Origin: Microbacteriaceae bacterium UBA6152
Lineage (GTDB): Bacteria; Actinomycetota; Actinomycetes; Actinomycetales; Microbacteriaceae
NCBI GenBank assembly: GCA_002423075.1
Contig: DIUS01000149.1
Coordinates: 1 to 9,067 of the forward strand
Length of the DNA stretch: 9,067 nt
Direction of reading: 5' to 3'
The notes beneath the pieces were generated by a model. That model was not told the DNA's origin, made no database searches, and was given only the letters and a program-made list of their open reading frames with translations. The first letter of the stretch is position 1; each line of letters starts with the position of its first letter. Shown in pieces: positions 1 to 4,909 of this stretch. A program made the position numbers and the translations under genes.

Positions 1-231
1 CCGATCGGAGAGGTTATGAATCGTCTGCAACACCAACACCGACGCGATAACATCCGCCGGGATCGACGGACTACCCCGCCCGGACGGGAACAGATCCACG
101 AACGCGTCATCCGGGAACAGTTGCTTCCGGTGAGCGGCGAGGAACGCGAACACCGACCCCCGCGGGAGCAGATGTCCCGCCCACGACTCGACATCCAAAA
201 GTTGACGCTGACCATCGTCACGACCCTGCAT
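1..231 (-). CDS. IS1182 family transposase, N-terminal 77 residues (partial)
   Basis: The minus frame opens with an ATG at 231-229 and stays open for 77 codons to the window edge. It begins MQGRDDGQRQLLDVES and continues with AGHLLPRGSVFAFLAAHR, LFPDDAFVDLFPSGRG, PSIPADVIASVLVLQ and HNLSDR. This is the pattern I know from the N-terminus of actinobacterial IS1182-family DDE transposases, which cut and rejoin the element ends. The DDE catalytic residues lie further downstream, outside the window, so I cannot judge whether the enzyme is intact. There is no clear Shine-Dalgarno before the ATG, and the frame stays open for some codons upstream, so the start rests on the family-like MQGRDD beginning. 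The plus-strand frame over this interval is only its shadow. Confidence 0.85.
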   Translation of the reverse strand, partial: MQGRDDGQRQLLDVESWAGHLLPRGSVFAFLAAHRKQLFPDDAFVDLFPSGRGSPSIPADVIASVLVLQTIHNLSDR

Positions 232-304
232 GAACCAAGTCTTAACCCGAAGCCTGAACCAGTCCGCAGGCGCGCCTTAAACCCCCGAATTGTTCAGCGG
301 TCTC
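1..304 (-). mobile_element. IS1182-like insertion sequence, transposase-proximal end (partial)
   Basis: The left end of the window holds the 5' part of a transposase gene reading off the edge, preceded by about 70 non-coding bases that reach the stop codon of the neighbouring membrane-protein gene. The element end therefore lies somewhere between 232 and about 308. A short inverted repeat, ggtct (299-303) and agacc (307-311), surrounds a CTAG at 305-308 and is a candidate junction. The terminal inverted repeat cannot be confirmed because the other end of the element is outside the window, so the right-hand boundary given here is inferred. Confidence 0.7.
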
Positions 305-649
305 CTAGACCAGCAGGATCGACCCCGTCGCGACGGCGATGACCGTCAGCCGGGTCGCCGCACTGGCTGCGATCGCGACGATGAGCACGAGCGTGAAGCG
401 CGTCAGAGTCATGCGTCGGCCCATCATGACCGCCGCGACGAAGAACACGATGGGGTGCGCGACCCCGATCCACAGGGCGACCCATGGCACCTGGTCGACG
501 ACGCCGAGCTGCTCGTAGAGGGCGGGCAGGCCGACGAGCGAGCTCACCCCGTCGAAGACGAACCAGCCGACGATCGCCGAGAGCAGCGCCGCGACGCCCC
601 AGTGCGCGCGCGTCGTGCCAGCAGGGGCGTCAGTTGCCAGCCGCGTCAT
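305..649 (-). CDS. Small membrane protein of unknown function, possibly truncated by the IS
   Basis: I do not recognise this protein. It has 114 residues from an ATG at 649 that overlaps the stop of the upstream gene by four bases (ATGA), which indicates translational coupling. The frame is open further upstream, to 766, but that extension is Arg/Ala-rich and lies wholly over the upstream gene, so I reject it. The sequence suggests three membrane helices, at about residues 19-40, 56-77 and 84-112, with a positive loop (GRRMTLTR, 77-84). The protein stops right after the last helix (TGSILLV). The TAG stop lies in a CTAG at the presumed IS boundary, so the native C-terminus may have been lost. 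As a pair with the upstream gene it probably forms a small membrane cassette. Function is unknown. Confidence 0.72.
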   Translation of the reverse strand: MTRLATDAPAGTTRAHWGVAALLSAIVGWFVFDGVSSLVGLPALYEQLGVVDQVPWVALWIGVAHPIVFFVAAVMMGRRMTLTRFTLVLIVAIAASAATRLTVIAVATGSILLV

Positions 650-1134
650 CGCAGCAGTCCCAGCACGAAGGGCCACGGCAACAGCACGAGCATGCCGAGC
701 GCGAGCCAGCCGAACCGATGCGCGGCACGACCCTCTCGCGTGAGCGACACGACGGCGGCGAACCACAGCGGGGCCGCGATGATCGCGAGAAACTCGCTGA
801 ACTGGTACATGATCTCGATCACGAGGGTCGGGCCGCTGAGGGGCACGAGGCCGATTCCGATGATCCAGCCCACGGTGTAGGCCAGGTAGACCGCGCTGGC
901 GAGCGCCGTGAGCAACGTCACGAGCGGTGACCAGGCATCGGATGCCCGCTCGACCCCGGTCGCGGCATCCAGCCCCTCGGCGGCATCCTCGGCTGTGGCG
1001 CTACCCGCGCCTGCCGCATCGTCGTCTGCCGACTCGGGCGCGAGGGCCGCGAGCGAAGGATCGGAGTAGCTCGGGTCGTCGAGGTCGTCCCACCGCAGGG
1101 CGGCGTCGTCGTCAGACGCGGGAGGGCGGGCCAT
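646..1134 (-). CDS. Membrane protein of unknown function with acidic N-terminal region
   Basis: The 162-residue product starts at an ATG at 1134. The first ~65 residues are hydrophilic, acidic and Ala-rich (RWDDLDDPSYSDPS, 14-27, then Asp/Glu/Ala-rich), look disordered and are presumably cytosolic. Three hydrophobic segments follow, at about residues 70-99, 103-130 and 141-161, with a basic loop (TREGRAAHR, 132-140) between the second and third. I do not recognise the family. The Shine-Dalgarno is weak (CTGAGC just before the ATG). It is the first gene of a two-gene unit whose second gene starts inside its stop codon. It lies 275 bases from ilvC, across a hairpin-rich gap, so it is probably transcribed separately, although readthrough from ilvC is possible. 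Confidence 0.75.
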   Translation of the reverse strand: MARPPASDDDAALRWDDLDDPSYSDPSLAALAPESADDDAAGAGSATAEDAAEGLDAATGVERASDAWSPLVTLLTALASAVYLAYTVGWIIGIGLVPLSGPTLVIEIMYQFSEFLAIIAAPLWFAAVVSLTREGRAAHRFGWLALGMLVLLPWPFVLGLLR

Positions 1135-1175
1135 GCTCAGAGCCTACCGACCGCGGCCTCGATGCCTGCCGATGG

Positions 1176-1217
1176 CACGAGGCCGGAGCTCCGGGTTGCG
1201 GGGGCTCCGGCCTCGTG
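1176..1217 (-). terminator. Perfect 14-bp inverted repeat, candidate terminator or 5' UTR hairpin
   Basis: cacgaggccggagc at 1176-1189 is the exact reverse complement of gctccggcctcgtg at 1204-1217, with a 14-base loop between. There is no T-tract on either side, so this is not a textbook intrinsic terminator, but U-less GC hairpins are often taken as terminators in actinobacteria. It lies downstream of ilvC and 42 bases before the start of the membrane-protein gene at 1134. It could therefore end the ilv transcript or sit in the leader of the next one. Confidence 0.5.
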
Positions 1218-1238
1218 TGAGTCTCGGCGGATAACCTA

Positions 1239-1282
1239 GAGGTGTGCTGACTAGCTCGTGGAGGTGTGCTGACTAGCTCGTG
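1239..1282. repeat. Exact tandem duplication of a 22-base unit
   Basis: Bases 1239-1260 and 1261-1282 are identical and adjacent; each contains tgctgactagctcgtg. It is a clean two-copy tandem in non-coding DNA directly beside the 73-base hairpin repeats. It looks like a recent slippage or duplication. I see no function for it. Confidence 0.9.
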
Positions 1283-1289
1283 GCGGTCG

Positions 1290-1427
1290 GATGCGCTCGC
1301 GCTTCTGAACCGACGAACGCAGCGCCGTCGCCGACGTCAGCGCGCAGCGCTGCCGTCGTGCTGATGCGCTCGCGCATCAGCACCAACAAGCACTGCGTTC
1401 GCGTGGATGTCAGCGCGCAGCGCTGCC
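1290..1427. repeat. Two-copy 73-base-period hairpin repeat overlapping the ilvC 3' end
   Basis: gatgcgctcgcgc occurs at 1290-1302 and 1363-1375, and gtcagcgcgcagcgctgcc at 1336-1354 and 1409-1427. Both pairs are offset by exactly 73 bases. Over the aligned 65 bases (1290-1354 against 1363-1427) I count 50 identities; the two blocks are perfect and the middle is diverged. The second copy supplies the last five codons and the stop of ilvC. The layout resembles a REP-like intergenic repeat, but whether it recurs elsewhere in the genome cannot be seen here. Confidence 0.8.
1358..1383 (-). terminator. 12-bp perfect stem, candidate ilvC transcript terminator
   Basis: gtgctgatgcgc (1358-1369) pairs perfectly with gcgcatcagcac (1372-1383) around a two-base centre, so the real loop is formed by opening the inner pairs. 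It lies 27 bases beyond the ilvC stop and abuts another hairpin at 1332-1358. There is no U-tract. A role in ending or protecting the 3' end of the ilv mRNA is inferred from position and stem strength. Confidence 0.45.
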
Positions 1428-1434
1428 ATCCACG
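1402..1434 (-). terminator. Hairpin spanning the ilvC stop codon
   Basis: cgtggatg (1402-1409) pairs with catccacg (1427-1434). After one mismatch, cagcgc (1411-1416) pairs with gcgctg (1420-1425) around a three-base loop. The ilvC stop (1412-1410) lies inside the stem. The same inner core recurs at 1337-1353 with different outer arms, cgacg/cgtcg. Ribosomes finishing ilvC would melt this structure, so it is a better candidate for an mRNA 3'-end stabiliser or a repeat-derived palindrome than for a terminator. Confidence 0.35.
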
Positions 1435-2435
1435 TAGTCAGAGTCGGTCTGCTTCCAGGCGAAGAGCGCCCGCAGCTTGCGACCGGTCTCTTCGATGGGG
1501 TGCTGCTCGCCCTTGCGTCGCAGCTCCATGAACTCGGGTGCTCCAGCATCCTGATCATCGATGAAGCGCTTCGCGAACGCACCCGACTGGATGTCGGCGA
1601 GCACGGCCTTCATGTTCTCTTTCACGCTCGCGTCGAGCACGCGCGGTCCCGACACGTAGTCGCCGTACTCGGCCGTGTCGCTGACACTCCAGCGCTGCTT
1701 GGCGATGCCGCCCTCCCACATGAGGTCGACGATGAGCTTGAGCTCGTGCAGCACCTCGAAGTAGGCGATCTCGGGCTGATAGCCGGCCTCGGTGAGCACC
1801 TCGAAGCCGTACTGCACGAGCTGCGAGGTTCCGCCGCAGAGCACGGCCTGCTCGCCGAACAGGTCGGTCTCGGTCTCTTCGGTGAAGGTGGTCTTGATGA
1901 CGCCCGCGCGCGTGCCGCCGATGGCCTTCGCGTACGACAGCGCGAGGTCCCAGGCCGTGCCGGTTGCGTCGCGCTCGACAGCAATGATGTCGGGAATGCC
2001 GCGACCCGCGACAAACTCGCGCCGAACGGTGTGACCGGGCGCCTTGGGGGCGACGAGGATCACGTCGACGCCCTCGGGCGCGTCGATGTACCCGAAGCGG
2101 ATGTTGAAGCCGTGCGCGAAGGCGAGCGTCTTGCCGGCCACGAGCTTGTCTTTGATGCTCTCGCTGTAGATCGAACGCTGGTGCTGGTCGGGCGCGAGGA
2201 TCATGATGACGTCGGCCCACTCGGCCGCGTCGGCGACCGTCATGACGCTGAAGCCGTCGTCGGTGGCCTTCTGAATCGACTTCGAGCCGGCCTTGAGGGC
2301 GATCGACACCGAGACGCCGCTGTCGCGCAGGTTCTGGGCGTGGGCGTGGCCCTGCGAGCCATAGCCGACGATCGCGACCTTCTTGCCCTGGATGAGGGCG
2401 AGGTCGGCGTCGTTGTCGTAGTAAATCTCGGTCAC
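1410..2435 (-). CDS. ilvC: Ketol-acid reductoisomerase (class I)
   Basis: IlvC converts 2-acetolactate or 2-aceto-2-hydroxybutyrate to the 2,3-dihydroxy acids by Mg-dependent alkyl migration and NADPH reduction, the second common step of valine and isoleucine synthesis. At 341 residues it has class I length. The Rossmann motif GYGSQGHAHAQNLRDSG is at 24-40, followed by the Ser/Lys-rich cofactor loop (LKAGSKS, 47-53). The expected catalytic and metal residues are visible: H108 (AHGF), K131 (APKAPGH), D191 and E195 (DLFGEQAVLCGG), E227 and E231 (FEVLHELKL) and S252 (SVSDTAEYG). The start is GTG, supported by AAGGAG eight bases upstream. The gene follows ilvN after 56 bases and is last in the ilv block. 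Its final codons, GSAAR-stop, come from a 73-base repeat, so the extreme C-terminus may not be ancestral. Confidence 0.97.
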   Translation of the reverse strand: MTEIYYDNDADLALIQGKKVAIVGYGSQGHAHAQNLRDSGVSVSIALKAGSKSIQKATDDGFSVMTVADAAEWADVIMILAPDQHQRSIYSESIKDKLVAGKTLAFAHGFNIRFGYIDAPEGVDVILVAPKAPGHTVRREFVAGRGIPDIIAVERDATGTAWDLALSYAKAIGGTRAGVIKTTFTEETETDLFGEQAVLCGGTSQLVQYGFEVLTEAGYQPEIAYFEVLHELKLIVDLMWEGGIAKQRWSVSDTAEYGDYVSGPRVLDASVKENMKAVLADIQSGAFAKRFIDDQDAGAPEFMELRRKGEQHPIEETGRKLRALFAWKQTDSDYVDGSAAR

Positions 2436-2443
2436 GAGGTTTT

Positions 2444-2449
2444 CTCCTT
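2444..2449 (-). promoter_or_regulatory. Ribosome binding site fixing the ilvC GTG start
   Basis: AAGGAG on the minus strand, eight bases before the GTG at 2435, is the strongest Shine-Dalgarno in the window. It decides the non-ATG start. Confidence 0.85.
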
Positions 2450-2491
2450 GATGGTGGGGTGAGTGGCTGATGCCAGGCCTGGGGTGCGCAC

Positions 2492-3001
2492 TCAGTTCTT
2501 GAGCACACGCTCGCTGATGCTCTTCGACCCGCGGCCGATGGCCACGAGGCCCGACTGCGCGATCTCTTTGACACCGTAGGGCTCGAGAACCCTGAGCAGG
2601 GCCTCGACCTTGGCGGTGTCGCCCGTCACCTCGATGACGAGCGAGTCGGTGGCGACGTCGACGACGCGGGCGCGGAACAGGTTGGCGGCCTCGAGAATCT
2701 GCGACCGCGTGGTGTTGTCGACGCGCACCTTGACGAGCAAGTGCTCACGCTGTACCGAGCTCGCCGCGTCGAGCTCGACGATCTTGAGCACGTTGATCAG
2801 CTTGTTGAGCTGCTTGGTGATCTGCTCGAGGGGTAGACCTTCGACCTCGACAACGACAGTGATGCGCGAGAGGCCTTCGATCTCGGTCGTGCCGACGGCG
2901 AGCGAACGGATGTTGAACCCGCGCCGCGCGAAGAGGCCGGCGACGCGCGTCAGCAGGCCGGGCTTGTCTTCGACGAGCAGCGAGAGCACGTGATAGGTCA
3001 T
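2492..3001 (-). CDS. ilvN: Acetolactate synthase small (regulatory) subunit
   Basis: This is the regulatory partner of IlvB. The family activates the catalytic subunit and confers valine feedback inhibition. The 169-residue protein opens with an ACT domain (residues ~3-78) carrying the signature EDKPGLLTRVAGLFARRGFN (11-30). G14 and N30 fall where valine-binding residues lie in characterised homologues. The C-terminal ALS_ss_C domain follows (about 85-160: REHLLVKV, LFRARVVDVATDSLVIEVTG, EPYGVKEIAQSGLVAIGRG). I choose the ATG at 3001 over an upstream in-frame ATG at 3088 for two reasons: the family starts with MxxHxLSLLVED-like sequence, and GAGGAG at 3015-3010 lies eight bases ahead. The gene begins five bases after the ilvB stop, with its Shine-Dalgarno inside ilvB, so the two subunits are probably translationally coupled. 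Confidence 0.96.
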   Translation of the reverse strand: MTYHVLSLLVEDKPGLLTRVAGLFARRGFNIRSLAVGTTEIEGLSRITVVVEVEGLPLEQITKQLNKLINVLKIVELDAASSVQREHLLVKVRVDNTTRSQILEAANLFRARVVDVATDSLVIEVTGDTAKVEALLRVLEPYGVKEIAQSGLVAIGRGSKSISERVLKN

Positions 3002-3006
3002 GGCGG

Positions 3007-4854
3007 TTACTCCTCGTCCCACACGGGCGCGTGGTCGCGCGCGTACTGCACCGACGAGTTGCCGACTCCCTGCGGCACCATGGGCCACACCATCGCATCG
3101 CGGCTGACGATGAAATCGATGACGACCGGGCGGTCGTTCGTCTGCATCGCCAGCGTGATCGCGGGCTCGACCTCCTCGGGCTGAGTCACACGGATGCCGA
3201 GCGCGCCGTAGGCCTCGGCGAGCTTGACGAAGTCGGGCACCATGCGCGTCTCTTCACCCGCGCGAGTCGACCCGGTCTCGAGGTCGGTGAACGAGTGGCG
3301 GCCGTCGTAGAACAACGTCTGCCACTGCCGCACCATGCCGAGCGACGAGTTGTTGATGATGGCGACCTTGATCGGAATGTCGTTGATCGTGCAGGTCGCG
3401 AGCTCTTGATTCGTCATCTGGAAGCAGCCGTCGCCGTCGATCGCCCACACGAGGCGATCAGGCTGGGCGACCTTGGCGCCCATCGCCGCGGGAACGGCGT
3501 AGCCCATCGTGCCGGCACCTCCCGAGTTGAGCCACGCACCGGGGCGCTCGTACTCGATGAACTGCGCCGCCCACATCTGGTGCTGGCCCACGCCTGCGGC
3601 GTAGACCGCCTCGGGGCCCGAGAGCTTTCCGATCGCCTCGATGACCGCCTGGGGCGCGAGCAGCCCGTCGTCGGGGTCGTCAACGTAGCCGAGTGGGTAC
3701 TGCACGCGCAGGGTCTCGAGGCGCTTCCACCAGTCGGTCGTGTCGGGCTTCTGCTGCGCTGCCACCGCCTCGAAGGCGGGCAGCAGGTCGAGCAGCACTT
3801 CGCGGGCATCCCCCACGATCGGCACGTCGGCGTGCCGGATCTTGCCGATCTCGGCGGGGTCGATATCGATGTGGATGACCTTCGCACCGGGCGCGAATTC
3901 GCTCACCTTGCCCGTCACGCGGTCGTCGAAGCGCGAGCCGAGCGCGATGAGCAGGTCGCTCTCTTGCAGGGCGAGCACAGCCGGGACCGTGCCGTGCATG
4001 CCCGGCATACCGAGGTTCTGGCGGTGCGAGTCGGGAAAGGCGCCGCGCGCCATGAGCGTCGTCACGACCGGTGCGCCGGTCTTCTCGGCGAAGGCCAGCA
4101 GTTCGCGACTCGCGCCCGAGCGCACGACGCCGCCTCCGACGTAGAGCACGGGCTTGCGGGCCTCGACGATCAGTTGGGCCGCGGCCTGAATCTGCTTGCC
4201 GTGCGCCTTGGTCACGGGGCGGTAGCCGGGCAGGTCAACCTTTGGAGGCCAGATGAACGGGGCCGACTTCTGCTGTGCGTCTTTCGTGACGTCGACGAGC
4301 ACGGGGCCGGGGCGACCCGTCGTGGCGATGTGCACCGCGGCAGCGATGACTCCCGGCACGTCGGCCGGGTCGGTCACGAGAAACGAGTGCTTCGTGATGG
4401 GCATCGTGATGCCGGTGATGTCGACCTCTTGGAAGGCGTCGGTGCCCATCGAGGTCGAGAAGACCTGGCCGGTGATCGCAAGCAGGGGCACCGAGTCCAT
4501 GTGAGCATCCGCGATCGCCGTCACGAGGTTCGTCGCGCCGGGGCCCGAGGTCGCGATGCAGACGCCGAGGCGGCCGCTCGCGGCGGCGTAGCCCTCGGCC
4601 GCGTGGCCCGCGCCCTGCTCGTGCCGCACGAGGATGTGACGAATCGCCGTCGAGGCCATGAGCTCATCGTAGAAAGGCATGATCGCGCCGCCCGGCAGGC
4701 CGAAGACATCGGTGACGCCGAGCTTCTCGAGCGAGGCCAGAATGGCGCCCGAGCCTGTGAGCATGGGCGGTTCGGCAGAACTCTTCTCCGGGCGAGCGGA
4801 GGCCTTCGGCGCAGGGGCCGACGGTGCGGTCACGGGGGTCGATTCCGTGGTCAT
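3007..4854 (-). CDS. ilvB: Acetolactate synthase large (catalytic) subunit
   Basis: This thiamine-diphosphate enzyme condenses pyruvate with pyruvate or 2-oxobutyrate, the first committed step for valine/leucine or isoleucine. It has 615 residues in the three-domain ALS order. In the N-terminal pyrimidine-binding domain the catalytic E79 lies in RHEQGAGHAAEGYA (77-90), with SGPGATN at 103-109 and the AFQEVDITGITMPITKHSF segment at 140-158. The central domain includes GGGVVRSGAS and GSRFDDRVTG (307-316). In the C-terminal domain the ThDP/Mg motif runs from GDG (474-476) to NN (501-502), followed by LGMVRQWQ (505-512), where W511 matches the known herbicide-contact tryptophan. The first ~30 residues are a Pro/Ala/Ser-rich extension, common in actinobacterial IlvB. 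AGGAC at 4868-4864 supports the ATG at 4854. The gap from ilvD is 55 bases. Confidence 0.97.
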   Translation of the reverse strand: MTTESTPVTAPSAPAPKASARPEKSSAEPPMLTGSGAILASLEKLGVTDVFGLPGGAIMPFYDELMASTAIRHILVRHEQGAGHAAEGYAAASGRLGVCIATSGPGATNLVTAIADAHMDSVPLLAITGQVFSTSMGTDAFQEVDITGITMPITKHSFLVTDPADVPGVIAAAVHIATTGRPGPVLVDVTKDAQQKSAPFIWPPKVDLPGYRPVTKAHGKQIQAAAQLIVEARKPVLYVGGGVVRSGASRELLAFAEKTGAPVVTTLMARGAFPDSHRQNLGMPGMHGTVPAVLALQESDLLIALGSRFDDRVTGKVSEFAPGAKVIHIDIDPAEIGKIRHADVPIVGDAREVLLDLLPAFEAVAAQQKPDTTDWWKRLETLRVQYPLGYVDDPDDGLLAPQAVIEAIGKLSGPEAVYAAGVGQHQMWAAQFIEYERPGAWLNSGGAGTMGYAVPAAMGAKVAQPDRLVWAIDGDGCFQMTNQELATCTINDIPIKVAIINNSSLGMVRQWQTLFYDGRHSFTDLETGSTRAGEETRMVPDFVKLAEAYGALGIRVTQPEEVEPAITLAMQTNDRPVVIDFIVSRDAMVWPMVPQGVGNSSVQYARDHAPVWDEE

Positions 4855-4909
4855 GAGATGAGTGTCCTAGCGAGAGGTCGGTGATGGGGAGCGGAAAGTC
4901 CGCAGCTGT

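Noticed and set aside
16..342. 108-codon plus-strand open frame at the left edge
   Set aside because: The minus strand encodes a recognisable IS1182-type transposase N-terminus here. The plus frame is Arg/Pro/Gln-rich noise and also crosses the IS junction.
1225..1245. TAGGTT (minus strand, about 1238-1233) as a -10 box for the membrane cassette
   Set aside because: It fits TAnnnT but has no -35 and lies about 100 bases from the start codon beyond a strong hairpin, so chance is as likely.
1239..1434. CRISPR-like array
   Set aside because: There are only two copies of each repeat, with no regularly sized unique spacers and no cas genes. Tandem duplication and hairpin repeats explain it better.
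1337..1582. 81-codon minus-strand open frame overlapping the ilvC 3' end
   Set aside because: It lies out of frame over ilvC, and its ending GSAAR is explained by the second copy of the 73-base repeat, not by a gene.
1407..2462. 351-codon plus-strand open frame opposite ilvC
   Set aside because: It is the antisense shadow of ilvC. The Val/Leu/Asp/Arg-rich repetitive composition is what complementing this codon bias yields.
3002..3088. Longer ilvN start at 3088
   Set aside because: It would add 29 Arg/Ala-rich residues overlapping ilvB. The ATG at 3001 has a good Shine-Dalgarno and the family-typical N-terminus.
3031..4884. 617-codon open frame on the plus strand opposite ilvB
   Set aside because: It mirrors a high-GC gene whose biased codons remove stops from the antisense frame. 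The translation is Arg/Asp/Gly/His-rich with no family resemblance, while ilvB is unmistakable.
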